From NCBI GenBank assembly GCA_963598415.1, contig CAVBUH010000029.1, positions 1-64,000 on the forward strand: DNA of 64,000 nucleotides. The letters are read 5' to 3'. Below are positions 16,865 to 25,618 of this stretch, piece after piece. The notes beneath the pieces were generated by a model that did not search any database, had not been told where the DNA came from, and saw only the letters and a list, made by a program, of their open reading frames with translations. A program made the position numbers and the translations under genes. The stretch is from Colimorpha_A sp900556615 (lineage in GTDB: Bacteria; Bacillota; Clostridia; Oscillospirales; CAG-272). Position 1 is the first letter of the stretch. Every line of letters begins with the position of its first letter.

Positions 16865-17180
16865 AGAAAGTTACAAAAGCATCTATCCCAATCCGAAAGC
16901 AAAAAAGGAAACGGTAATACCTGAAAAATCAAAATTTAATGAAATAGCGACTCAATAGGTAACCGGATCTTTTGATATAGTATTGGAGACCGCGAAATTC
17001 GATATCCGTATCTTATCTTCTCAAGCCGTGAGAAATCTATTCATTTGTGCCAAGTTCATAACACAAACTTATGCTATTAACTTTACCGTTCTGATAAAAC
17101 TCTATTTTGCGGTTTACGGAGTTTCGGGAACCCAAGACTATTATTAACCACGAGATATTTTCCGGATATTTATAAATATA
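16865..17180. other. Intergenic region behind the feo operon
   Basis: No SD-led gene. The only coding-looking piece is a phase +1 continuation of about 31 codons (16863-16958, ending TAG), described under findings. The rest is AT-rich with no repeats noticed. Confidence 0.4.
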
Positions 17181-17214
17181 AATAAAGCACGTGTACTGTT
17201 ACACGTGCTTTATT
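17181..17214. terminator. Strong bidirectional hairpin terminator
   Basis: Perfect 15-base stem (17181-17195 with 17200-17214) and a CTGT loop, with A-rich left and T-rich right ends of the stem. It lies between the rightward feo operon and the leftward gene ending at 17286, so it can stop both. Confidence 0.85.
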
Positions 17215-17285
17215 GCTGTTCAGGAAAACATTACAGCTACAAACGCAAAAGACTTATATCTATATCTACTTCTTGCCGTAATAAT

Positions 17286-17993
17286 TTATCTGCGCTTCTT
17301 TGAAGCGATAAATGCAGTAGCTGATACAACAACCACTAATGCAATAGAAAGAACCACAGAATCAGAAGTGTCGGGAGTACCACCATCGTCATGATAGGTA
17401 ATAACAGGAGAGAAATAAAGATCTCCGTTGTCTCCTCCGTTAGGCAGATAACCTATTATAGCAATTACATCATCTTTTTGTACATCATAAGTGAAGGTTT
17501 TCTCGGAAGGATTAACAGTAAGTGCATCGGTTATATCGTTTTCACCGTAATGTTTGTTATTGATACCGATACCGACACGAGATTCTGTAGCATTATCATT
17601 TGCTTTCCATGCAGTTATCTTAATATCAATTTTTCCGGTCTTGGGTGCAACAAAGGTAACTCCGCAATGAGCCATACCTACCGGCATAACCCAAATTGCA
17701 TCTTTACTGGGAGAATAATGCTGGATGGCGTCACCACAGCTATAATACTTTGCCTCAATTTGAAAGGGACCAAACATATCGCTGTCAGTAAATATGGCAT
17801 CGGTAAGATCCATGGAATCCGTTACAAAAGGATTCTTCTTTACAGGCTTGAAAAGATCATCGGCTTCCAGTCCGTAATTATCTGCCGTGGCGGTATAGGA
17901 ATCCACTGCGGCTACCGGAACTGTGAATGCAACAACCAGTGACGCTATCGTTGCAATCAGGGTAAGGGTTGCAATAAGTCTTTTTTTGAACAT
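17286..17993 (-). CDS. Surface-anchored beta-rich protein A of unknown function
   Basis: 235 residues. Signal peptide (1-29, ending VPVAAV), one beta-rich domain (about 55-200), then TPDTSD followed by a membrane helix (about 211-231) and SKKRR. The PxTSD plus helix plus basic tail resembles the anchoring tail of many Clostridia surface proteins. The domain has an FVAPKTGKIDIKITAW strand pair and an NPSEKTFTYDVQKDDVIAIIG segment, the same architecture as the next gene's protein (positions 18057-18941), so I take them as paralogues. A glycan-binding jelly-roll is plausible, not shown. SD AAAGGAG is about 11 bases from ATG. Last gene of the carbohydrate island. Confidence 0.7.
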   Translation of the reverse strand: MFKKRLIATLTLIATIASLVVAFTVPVAAVDSYTATADNYGLEADDLFKPVKKNPFVTDSMDLTDAIFTDSDMFGPFQIEAKYYSCGDAIQHYSPSKDAIWVMPVGMAHCGVTFVAPKTGKIDIKITAWKANDNATESRVGIGINNKHYGENDITDALTVNPSEKTFTYDVQKDDVIAIIGYLPNGGDNGDLYFSPVITYHDDGGTPDTSDSVVLSIALVVVVSATAFIASKKRR

Positions 17994-18056
17994 ACTAATA
18001 TAAACTCCTTTATTATATATTTTGCTTTCGCGTTTATACAGAATAATAGATAGAAC

Positions 18057-18941
18057 TTACCTTTTTTTCTTTTTTACCACCACAATTACTATCACGACTA
18101 CAACCGCCGCGGCAGCGATAATACCGATGATTACACCTAAGGGCAAACCGGAGGAATCCTCTCCGGCCGAATTCGCCGTCGTATCAACTACACCGCTTGT
18201 ATCTGTACTCGCAGAGACATCAGAGGAATTAGTAGTTTCGCTCTGATCGACAGTCGTGGTAGAACCTGTATCAGAAATTTCGGGTGTCTGTGACTCTGCA
18301 GTGTTTTCGGTAGTCTGTACACTGCTGCTCACATCTACTTCAGTATACCAGATTTTTGCATTAAGGTTTGTTGAATCGTCATCCATATCGCCGATAGAGT
18401 TGATGGTCCACATGATCTGATCTCCTGCTTTGACCTCAAATGTCCCCTGATATTCCGCGTAGCTCTCGGCAGTTATATCCTGATGAACAAGTTCATTCTT
18501 AACATAAATGAAAAACTCTGTGGAATCATCCCAATTCTTTTGCCCGACTTTGGGACAATTGTACTTAGAATAGGTCTCAATTTTCCCATCATAAGGTGCT
18601 GTCCAAACCAAAACAGGCTGATAAGAATTTGATGGATGCAAATAACCGTAGCCAATAATTGCCAAAGATGTATCAGGCGCATACCAAGTATCCAAAGCTC
18701 CGAACACGTCACATTCGACATAAACCGCGTCTTCAATAGCAGAAAAATCACTGATTGCAGCACTTTCGTTTTTCCACATCTTGAATGTGAAGCCGTTATG
18801 AGACTGATACATTTCATCTTCAATCAGTTCATAAACAGTTTCCAAAACCTCTTGCTCGGTAGCTGCCGAGGCATTGAATACAAGACAGGAAACCATCATA
18901 GCCAACGCCAATGCAAGCACCAAAATTTTTTTGATAAACAT
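18057..18941 (-). CDS. Surface-anchored beta-rich protein B of unknown function
   Basis: 294 residues. Signal peptide (1-26, ending NASA), a beta-rich domain (about 50-210) with VWTAPYDGKIETYSKY and a YQGTFEVKAGDQIMWTI segment, then a Ser/Thr/Asp-rich linker (about 215-262) and a membrane helix (about 264-289) ending KKKKR. The linker is a typical wall-spanning stalk, so the domain is shown outside. The AP-x-x-GKI and F-x-V-x-x-GD-x-I blocks align with the neighbour at 17286-17993. Gap of 63 bases to that gene; SD AAGGAG eight bases before ATG. Carbohydrate binding is a guess from context. Confidence 0.7.
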   Translation of the reverse strand: MFIKKILVLALALAMMVSCLVFNASAATEQEVLETVYELIEDEMYQSHNGFTFKMWKNESAAISDFSAIEDAVYVECDVFGALDTWYAPDTSLAIIGYGYLHPSNSYQPVLVWTAPYDGKIETYSKYNCPKVGQKNWDDSTEFFIYVKNELVHQDITAESYAEYQGTFEVKAGDQIMWTINSIGDMDDDSTNLNAKIWYTEVDVSSSVQTTENTAESQTPEISDTGSTTTVDQSETTNSSDVSASTDTSGVVDTTANSAGEDSSGLPLGVIIGIIAAAAVVVVIVIVVVKKKKR

Positions 18942-18996
18942 AATTTTCTCCTTTTATTAGTATTTTTTATTGAATTTTTTTGCTTTTCGGTTAAAA

Positions 18997-20463
18997 TCAA
19001 GATTCGATTCCCATCAGTTTTTCTACCAAACGTTCCGTCATAACCGTGATGCTATTAGAATATTGCGCATCCCAAGAGGACCAGCTGTTTAACTGATTTT
19101 CCATAAGAATTCGGAGGCAGTCCCAAGGACGACTGATACGATTATTGTACACACAGGCGAAATTAAAGTAACGACCGTCAACAATCATATCCATAATCTT
19201 AGATGCATCATCGCTGTCATCACGCGAATAACGATTCTTCATAGCAACATTATAGTATACTTCACTGACGCTTCTATAATTTTCCGCCGCCATTGCTTCC
19301 ATTGTAGCCGAAGAAGCCTCGGAGGACTTAACATCTACCGGTATACACCAAAGAGAGACACCGTCCTGAACACGCGTAAGATAATTTTCTTGAAGCTCAT
19401 CATATTTAGGAAAAGGCAGTATTCCGTAATCAGAATCCATATCGTAAATGTAATTTTCAATCATGGCAAATTGCGTGGGATGCAGCAATGCTTTATCCTG
19501 CATAAACATATCCCGCAGAGTGGAACCGTCTTCGGCAGCAATAAAGGTTCCTTCGTTTTTATATAGAAGGTCGTAGAGCTTCATCGTTAAATTGCTGAGC
19601 TTTTCTGATTCGGGGTTATAGTAAGGCATACCCTCTTCATCCCGCGAAAACATCTGAATATTGGAAGCCTGAAGGAACCCATCGGCGTCGTTAGTAGGTC
19701 CAATAGATAAACCATAGCTGTCGGCTTCATCACGGATGCTGTTGCCATCGTCATAATAATGCGCTTTAACCAGCTCACTCATTCTGTCGAGCGTCCACTC
19801 GCCGTCCAGAACCGTCCGATACAGGTCCTCCACTTCCCAATCATTTTGAAGCTTTTTGTTGAACACAATACACTGAGTGGCTCCGATTGAAGTCAGAGCA
19901 ATATCCCCTGTAGCAAAAACAAGTGTATTTCCGAACGTAAGCTCCTCCGTAATATAGGAGTTCCACCAAGGCTGATTAAAATCTAAATAATCCTGGTCAT
20001 GGAGATTAAGGAAGAATTCCGTAGTGCCTAAGGATGTAATATGTGCTGACCATCCGGCAACGATGTCAAAAGCGCCGTCTGCGGACTGAATGGAAGCCTG
20101 AAGTTCGGTTAGAGCTTCAGTATATTTCTGCCAAGGACGCGAAGCGTAATTTTCAATTTTAACCTTTAAACGCTCCTGAACGACCTCGTTTCGGCGATAG
20201 ATGGCTTGATCGAGTTGTGTAACCTGATCCTCAACGAAAACCTCACGAATACAGTCGGCGTCATCACGGGTGTGAATTACAACGGTTTCCCCATTAAAAT
20301 CCAGATTATCGGGCAAATTATCCAAAAATTGAGTTTCTCCGGATTCTGACAATACCTCGGAACTTGTACCCGTTTTTTTATCGTTGGTGACGGAACAGGA
20401 AACAAGTGCTGCCAGGATTATCAGCGCCAAACTGAGTGCCAATACCTTTGATTTACAATTCAT
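18997..20463 (-). CDS. Extracellular solute-binding lipoprotein (sugar ABC transporter family 1)
   Basis: 488 residues. Lipobox LVSC with Cys23 after a hydrophobic signal. The mature part follows a family-1 substrate-binding pattern (FNGETVVIHTRDDAD, RRNEVVQERLKVKIE, NKKLQNDWEVEDLY). Such proteins capture oligosaccharides at the membrane and hand them to ABC permeases. No permease or ATPase gene is adjacent in this window, so it must work with subunits coded elsewhere or act alone as a receptor. The leader has the AATAATTATG context and an SD 12-13 bases upstream. Followed by the two surface proteins at 18057 and 17286, likely one transcript. Confidence 0.85.
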   Translation of the reverse strand: MNCKSKVLALSLALIILAALVSCSVTNDKKTGTSSEVLSESGETQFLDNLPDNLDFNGETVVIHTRDDADCIREVFVEDQVTQLDQAIYRRNEVVQERLKVKIENYASRPWQKYTEALTELQASIQSADGAFDIVAGWSAHITSLGTTEFFLNLHDQDYLDFNQPWWNSYITEELTFGNTLVFATGDIALTSIGATQCIVFNKKLQNDWEVEDLYRTVLDGEWTLDRMSELVKAHYYDDGNSIRDEADSYGLSIGPTNDADGFLQASNIQMFSRDEEGMPYYNPESEKLSNLTMKLYDLLYKNEGTFIAAEDGSTLRDMFMQDKALLHPTQFAMIENYIYDMDSDYGILPFPKYDELQENYLTRVQDGVSLWCIPVDVKSSEASSATMEAMAAENYRSVSEVYYNVAMKNRYSRDDSDDASKIMDMIVDGRYFNFACVYNNRISRPWDCLRILMENQLNSWSSWDAQYSNSITVMTERLVEKLMGIES

Positions 20464-20546
20464 AATTATTATCTTTCCTTTCTTTTATTTATATAATAAA
20501 CACAGAATATAAAAATCTGTTAATTTATCCTCCTCACTTTGACTAT

Positions 20547-20575
20547 ATTATACCACAGATATAATGTTATGTCTT
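20547..20575 (-). promoter_or_regulatory. Promoter of the solute-binding-protein operon
   Basis: Minus strand: AAGACA (20575-20570), 17-base spacer, extended -10 TGG-TATAAT (TATAAT at 20552-20547), about 85 bases before the ATG. The leader holds an SD-like GAGGAGG with no ATG behind it. Confidence 0.65.
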
Positions 20576-20851
20576 TGCATTTTGTATGACAATGTTTGCA
20601 AATTTTCATTTTTTCAAGATTAGATTTTGGATTTCAGAAAAAACTTACCGCACTTAGCGTTTTTTTAGTTTGTCGCCCTGCAGTTTATCAGATATGGCTC
20701 AGAACAGCTTCTTGTGTTCCATAGTTCAAGCGGGAGAAAAAGCCAATTCCGTTTTCTTTTTCTTAATGCAATACTGCTGTGTGCACGGCTATCGCCTTTG
20801 CTGCGCATTTACTTACATCTTTTCCGTCATACTTCAGAAATTTCGTCGACA
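20576..20851. other. Unexplained segment with no convincing gene
   Basis: About 275 bases between the solute-binding-protein promoter and the terminator at 20852. A 65-codon plus-strand frame (20670-20867) has no SD, no family look and runs into the hairpin, so I do not call it. The composition is more mixed than the AT-rich flanks. A small RNA or decayed gene is possible. Confidence 0.3.
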
Positions 20852-20880
20852 GAGGAGTCGCTCTTGACTCCTCAATTTTT
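20852..20880 (+). terminator. Rho-independent terminator with no known upstream gene
   Basis: Perfect eight-base stem GAGGAGTC (20852-20859) / GACTCCTC (20866-20873), six-base loop, then AATTTTT. The T tract is on the plus strand, whereas flanking genes are on the minus strand. Confidence 0.65.
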
Positions 20881-20920
20881 ATCGTCTGACAAAAAATCCG
20901 GCGGCGCAACTGCACAACAA

Positions 20921-22831
20921 TCATTGTGCGACATTTGTCTTAATTGAAATACCTATAAAGCTATACGGCGCTATATCTTCCAATATAATCTCTCCATCTG
21001 CTTCCTTCCCCGCTGTCATACAATAATCATCCGCATGATAATTTTTTCCCAAAATTAAATGCGGTGAAATGGCAGTATCCGCAAAGCAATTGAAGAAACC
21101 AAGTCTGATGGTATCTCCCTCTTTTTTCATAAGTTGGTAAAGGAACGGATTATGAGGGATAAACGCCGGTAAAGCCTCGCCGGAAAGCCATTCGATAGCA
21201 CCATAAAGCTGTTCTTGTCGCTCATATGAGAACAGCCATCCGCTGTTCCGCGGCAGTTCCAGAGAATCAAACAAGAAAACCAGGAATCTTTGACCTGTCT
21301 GGTTTTCGTAACGGTAGCTGAGAGGGAAACGTTTCTCTCCTAAATCAACGGTAGATTCCACTGTCACCGATGAATCAAGCTCTGCCTCAAGATATCGGAT
21401 ATCACAAGGTTCGATTCTGACAGCATTTTTTCCGAAGTATTCCGTGTCCGGTTGTGTTTTGGAAAAATTGCGCTCCCGGCAAATGCCTACGTCAATTCCC
21501 CTTTCGCTCAAAATGCGGGCGGCAGAAGCATCCAAAATCAATCCCTTCTCCCATGCGCTTGATTCTAAATAGCGGGCGTTTTCACCGAAAGCGATACCGC
21601 ACAGACCGTTGCCGCTGTATGTAGTCGGTACTCCGCAGGCTGCAAGCATGCATCCGCCGTGAGGATACGGCATGGAACAAATTGTAGCTGATTCAAAATC
21701 ATTGCCAGGGAGATCAGCCTGTCTGAATTTTTGATTGGTTTCATATACCCTGACACCGGTGCGAGAGCCCTCTCGGAGAAAATCCTGTAGATTTTCCGCC
21801 TGAGGCAGCATATGCATGTGGTATTTGAAATAACCGGTTTCATAGTTCGGAGACGAGACATAATCAAGCATATATTTCATGTTCCCTGTACATTGACCGT
21901 CTGCACGAACAAAAGCATCAAATAATTCCAAATAAGAAGCGGGACAATGATATCGGGGACGCGGGTACACATCACCTTCCGCAACGATTTCCGCGTTTGG
22001 ATTGTGGCAAAACGAGAGGCACATGGAGATAATTTCAAATACGCCGGTCATTTCAGGATTTTTTCTCCAAGCCCAATATGGTGCTCCCGGCAATCTAAGA
22101 AAAGGTTTTGTATCCCCTGCCAATATCTCAGCAATTTCCTCAGCGTTTGTTCCGTCAGTATCCCACGAGGTCTGTCCACTGCAAAGTCCGACGCGAACAG
22201 CAGGATTAATTTCATTTACTGTCTCACGTATTTTGGCGGAAAACTCACGCATTGAATCTCCCTGTACCTGATACCATGCATCACGAACAGCGTTACCGCA
22301 GCCATGGAAAACCTGCCTTTCCATCGTTTCATCATCAATTTGTCTGCCTATAATGCTGTAGATACGTTCTTTATGCCTTTTACAGCCACAGCCCACACCG
22401 TACGCGCGATTGGATAACCGGAAATCATCGTCAAGTAAAATGCCTTGTGCTCCTGCTTTGACAATGGTACGAACATTCTCCAAAAAGAACTCCTGAAACT
22501 TTGGATCCAATGGACAAAAAGCAAAGGCTTCGCTTTTGTCCATAATACCTGTAATTCGCATATAAGGAAGCTTATTCTCGGATAGCTTCTGTCCTGCAAG
22601 TGCTACTCCATGTCCTAAGGTTTCTCCCAGCCACACCATTACCTCCATACCGTTTTCTGTAAAAAAGGCAATATCGTCAGCCAATCCATTATATACTCCA
22701 TCTGATAAAGGATTAAGAATCAGCAAAATTCGACGGATTTTGCATTGTCTGAGAAGAACAAGACAGCTTTGTCTGTCCTCTTTTTCATAATAGCTGGATC
22801 CCAACGGTACAATAATATCATATGTATTCAT
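20921..22831 (-). CDS. GH42-like TIM-barrel protein (DDDFR family), cytosolic
   Basis: 636 residues, no signal peptide. The N-terminal half looks like an (alpha/beta)8 barrel with ILLDDDFRLS (acidic triplet 134-136), then CGCKRH (Cys148, Cys150) and a VRVGLCSGQT strand. Residues about 370-520 resemble the glutamine-amidotransferase-like domain of GH42 enzymes (ILDASAARILSERGIDVG), and a beta-sandwich ends the protein. The same order, with VDDDFR and the LLDG-x-ALQDIIARGLGEYCG segment, recurs in the protein at 25619-27547. I infer an intracellular glycosidase-like enzyme of a poorly described group; substrate unknown. It sits 18 bases behind the EamA transporter gene in the same operon. Confidence 0.55.
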   Translation of the reverse strand: MNTYDIIVPLGSSYYEKEDRQSCLVLLRQCKIRRILLILNPLSDGVYNGLADDIAFFTENGMEVMVWLGETLGHGVALAGQKLSENKLPYMRITGIMDKSEAFAFCPLDPKFQEFFLENVRTIVKAGAQGILLDDDFRLSNRAYGVGCGCKRHKERIYSIIGRQIDDETMERQVFHGCGNAVRDAWYQVQGDSMREFSAKIRETVNEINPAVRVGLCSGQTSWDTDGTNAEEIAEILAGDTKPFLRLPGAPYWAWRKNPEMTGVFEIISMCLSFCHNPNAEIVAEGDVYPRPRYHCPASYLELFDAFVRADGQCTGNMKYMLDYVSSPNYETGYFKYHMHMLPQAENLQDFLREGSRTGVRVYETNQKFRQADLPGNDFESATICSMPYPHGGCMLAACGVPTTYSGNGLCGIAFGENARYLESSAWEKGLILDASAARILSERGIDVGICRERNFSKTQPDTEYFGKNAVRIEPCDIRYLEAELDSSVTVESTVDLGEKRFPLSYRYENQTGQRFLVFLFDSLELPRNSGWLFSYERQEQLYGAIEWLSGEALPAFIPHNPFLYQLMKKEGDTIRLGFFNCFADTAISPHLILGKNYHADDYCMTAGKEADGEIILEDIAPYSFIGISIKTNVAQ

Positions 22832-22849
22832 AATTCCGTACCCTTTCGA

Positions 22850-23710
22850 TTACATATTAAATAAGATCACTGCGCATAATCCGCAAAAAAATCCGACTTT
22901 TTGATTTCCCGTCATGGTTTCCTTAAACAAAAATCGTGACGCGAGCATAGAGACTACAACACCCCCCGCAGAGACCACAGGAAAAAGTACAGAGGCGGGC
23001 ATCTTCTGTACCAAATAGATAACCAAAAAATTAACCATGGCACTGGCTATTCCCTTCACAGAACTCAACGCAAAGAAAAGCGGAGAAATGGTTTTGGGGA
23101 CGTCTTTTCTGAATCGCCAACAATACCCTGCGCATATCAGCACAGAGATAAAGGTACCTACCGTCATAAAAAGTACGCCATAGGCATGAAAGATATTCTG
23201 ATGGTATGTTTGCACCGTAGAGCATGTTCCCCCCATAACAAATGCAAGCAGCGCCAGCATCAGCCAATGAGGCTTCATTCTTCCTTCTTTTTTCAGATTA
23301 ATCAATAAGAGAGAGACTACCAGAAGTACTATACCTATCAGTACGCTTTCGCGCAGCGGCTCAGAAAGTATAAAAAAACCGAACAGAGTTGGAATCAAGG
23401 GTGCAAACGAATTAATCAATGCTACAAACCCCATGGGACCGGTCTGAATCAAATATGCAGTCAGTATTATTGAAACGCAGGAAGACACTCCGAAAATTGT
23501 TCCCATTCCCACCGTAGGTAAATGAACAAAACTATAGCCACCAGTTAAAACACCGTAAACTATAACCGAGAGAAAAAAGAAACATGCAGAACAAAAGCAA
23601 TAAAAAGGTTGTACAGATTTCGAACCTACTATACGAACAGCAAACAGCTTATCGGACATGTTTTGGGCAAAGACACCCGCTATCACCAAAAAAGTTAATA
23701 CATAAATCAT
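22850..23710 (-). CDS. EamA/DMT-family transporter
   Basis: 286 residues, about ten hydrophobic helices in two repeated halves (EamA duplication), with a proline/glycine-rich FALINSFAPLIPTLFGFFIL segment typical of the drug/metabolite transporter superfamily. Members exchange small solutes such as sugars, nucleotide sugars or amino acids across the cytoplasmic membrane. The ATG overlaps the stop of the WbsX/GH99-like gene by four bases, so it is translationally coupled. It is the only full permease gene in the carbohydrate island, which suggests import of a glycan fragment or product export. Confidence 0.85.
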   Translation of the reverse strand: MIYVLTFLVIAGVFAQNMSDKLFAVRIVGSKSVQPFYCFCSACFFFLSVIVYGVLTGGYSFVHLPTVGMGTIFGVSSCVSIILTAYLIQTGPMGFVALINSFAPLIPTLFGFFILSEPLRESVLIGIVLLVVSLLLINLKKEGRMKPHWLMLALLAFVMGGTCSTVQTYHQNIFHAYGVLFMTVGTFISVLICAGYCWRFRKDVPKTISPLFFALSSVKGIASAMVNFLVIYLVQKMPASVLFPVVSAGGVVVSMLASRFLFKETMTGNQKVGFFCGLCAVILFNM

Positions 23711-25224
23711 GGGGTATCTTCTCGTTTCTCCACCACAGTATTATAAACAGCGTCCAAATAAGCAAAACCGTCTTGAACGTTTGGTTGGAGTCCCGGACCG
23801 CCTTCCGACCATTCGGAAACATTATAAGCGGTTACGAGCTTTGGAGCGTCTGTACTTGTCACATAATCGACAGTCTTTTTCAGTAAGCGCTCAAAGCCCT
23901 CAGGCGTATTCCCGGGATGATTCCAACAAGACGGATGCGGACCTAACGTATTGGCGCCCGTGAAAACATGTGCAATTCTTCCGTCAAAGCGCGATGGATA
24001 TTGAACAGCTTCCACCATGGAATCATATGGGTTGCCAGCCGCCATATCGTCCCATGTCATAAAACCTTGTTCATAATACCCTGTTAAAATGATAACATGC
24101 TTTTCTCTCATGCGATCGGTAAAATCATGTCCATATCCAGCGCGACGCTGTCGTATGAGGATGGCAAAACCGTTGAAACCATGGTCAATGAATTGTTGGG
24201 CTGTCTCTGCAAAAAAGGCTTCGGTTTCCGCAGTACCCCCGTTTCGATCCAACATAAACCGAAGATATTCTTCTTCAAACAAAAACATAACAGGATAAAT
24301 TTCATCATTGATTTTCAGCTTGTAACAATTAGTGTGGTACTGTGAAAAATATGTTTTCTGAAGAATAGCATTCCACCATTTTCTAATCTGCAATCTTGTT
24401 TTTTCTACCGGCTGACTTTTCTCTTCCATACCTTCATAGAGCATTACACCGGGCATCATAATTCCATATTGAAGCTTTTTAAAGTTTTTTGCGTGATTAA
24501 ACAGTTGATAGCACCAATGATCAGGATTAGCTTCATCTTCCCATTCGTCAAGACTTCCTGCGGTTATAAAAACGCCTTTCACGCCGTATTCCGACAACCA
24601 ATAACAAATCCAATCCAAAACGATGGGGTCATCTCCTCGATAATATCCCAAAAAAGGATCCCGCTCAGCATGATATTTTAGCTTTTCCTCTGAAGTGCCG
24701 GTACCGGCATCATGAAAATTCCAAGACCAACTATACCAACCCTTCCACCCTATAGTACGACGGCTGGATTCTTTTCCAAAATCATTATAAAAGTGAGCTA
24801 AGAGATCTATTTTCGTTGAGTAAGAGCTTTCAGAAAGAGGGGGAGAAACCAAATTTCCGATTGTAATCCGTTCATTGCTGACGCCGATATCAGATTCCAG
24901 ATGATTGTGGCGCAGGCCGACAAAATTTCCGAATTCATCAAAAAGTAAAACCGGTCTGCTATCCAAATCATTGTGTACCAAAACGCCATCAAGCGATTCA
25001 AAGCGAACACCGCCTTTAAAGCATAGATTTTCTCCGTTGAATCGGTAATTTCCGTTAGGATAATAAACACATTTTCCTGTTTTATGAGCCGAAATAATAG
25101 CTTCTGTACTGTCTTTTATACCCAAGGGATCCGCTCCGAAATCACAAACATTAACCGTTTCAAGTGAAAAAAGTTCTGTATTCGTGTGACGTCGGATGCC
25201 GTCTCGCAATATTTTTCTTTCCAT
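23707..25224 (-). CDS. WbsX/GH99-like glycosyl-hydrolase-type protein, cytosolic paralogue
   Basis: 505 residues from the ATG at 25224 (AAAAGG nine bases upstream; an in-frame TTG at 25257 would lie before this SD). No signal. An N-terminal piece (about 24-110) has a pectate-lyase-3-type entry, VNVCDFGADPLGIKDSTEAI, and beta-helix-like YYPNGNYRFNGE. Then comes a TIM-barrel part with FLGYYRGDDPIVLDWICYWL (191-210) and a C-terminal AYNVSEWSEGGPGLQPN motif. Both blocks recur almost unchanged in the lipoprotein at 34465-36534. WbsX/GH99-type barrels include endo-mannan enzymes, but the catalytic residues here are not established. First gene of an operon with EamA and the GH42-like gene. Confidence 0.6.
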   Translation of the reverse strand: MERKILRDGIRRHTNTELFSLETVNVCDFGADPLGIKDSTEAIISAHKTGKCVYYPNGNYRFNGENLCFKGGVRFESLDGVLVHNDLDSRPVLLFDEFGNFVGLRHNHLESDIGVSNERITIGNLVSPPLSESSYSTKIDLLAHFYNDFGKESSRRTIGWKGWYSWSWNFHDAGTGTSEEKLKYHAERDPFLGYYRGDDPIVLDWICYWLSEYGVKGVFITAGSLDEWEDEANPDHWCYQLFNHAKNFKKLQYGIMMPGVMLYEGMEEKSQPVEKTRLQIRKWWNAILQKTYFSQYHTNCYKLKINDEIYPVMFLFEEEYLRFMLDRNGGTAETEAFFAETAQQFIDHGFNGFAILIRQRRAGYGHDFTDRMREKHVIILTGYYEQGFMTWDDMAAGNPYDSMVEAVQYPSRFDGRIAHVFTGANTLGPHPSCWNHPGNTPEGFERLLKKTVDYVTSTDAPKLVTAYNVSEWSEGGPGLQPNVQDGFAYLDAVYNTVVEKREDTP

Positions 25225-25289
25225 ACTAATATACCTTTTATTGTTATTTAACCGCAATATAAAGCATTACGTTCGTTTTTTCAGATAAT

Positions 25290-25343
25290 TTATGAATCAA
25301 TATTCATAGTGATAATAAGAAACACGAATTGTGTATTTTTCAT
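25290..25343 (-). pseudogene. Decayed 5' end of a copy of the GH42-like gene
   Basis: Starting at the ATG 25343, the first bases match the start of the gene at 27547 closely (MKN then a run of shared codons through TATTATCAC), but the frame is shifted and a stop is met after 17 codons (TAA at 25292-25290). Together with the duplicated upstream region (25344-25418) this shows that a whole paralogous promoter-gene start once lay here. Confidence 0.65.
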
Positions 25344-25418
25344 AAAAATTACTATGTAATTAAATAATTCCAACCATAGATTTAGTTACATAATCCTTTC
25401 TGAATGATTAAATTGATA
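25305..25418. repeat. Direct repeat copy 1 (duplicated promoter and gene start)
   Basis: About 113 bases that match 27512-27624 in the same orientation, with scattered substitutions and small gaps. It covers the first codons, ATG and upstream region of the GH42-like gene. Confidence 0.8.
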
Positions 25419-25471
25419 ATATAATTTATACTTTATTGAAAAAGTACTAAAAAAATATAAAAAATAAATAG

Positions 25472-25570
25472 TAATATTCATACTCCGCGCGAGAGGGGAT
25501 CCTTTGGTGAGGCGGCGTAGGCTATTAGACACACTCGGTATTGATTTTTTAGACACAATGAGAGAATTAT
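25472..25570. repeat. Inverted repeat, left copy
   Basis: About 100 bases that match, in inverted orientation, 27633-27730. A 25-base core is identical (25540-25564 versus 27639-27663); outside it short blocks such as TATTCATACTC and TGAGGCGGC are shared. It lies just downstream of the gene at 25619-27547. Confidence 0.75.
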
Positions 25571-25618
25571 ACTAAATAGTTGTGATATAAATCTCAGCTT
25601 GATTTTGTCTACACTCTG

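Noticed and set aside
17286..17400. LPXTG sortase signal in surface protein A
   Set aside because: The pre-helix motif is TPDTSD rather than LPXTG; sorting by sortase is uncertain, so only a membrane anchor is claimed.
20670..20867. 65-codon plus-strand frame
   Set aside because: No SD, no recognisable motif, and its end lies in a terminator hairpin.
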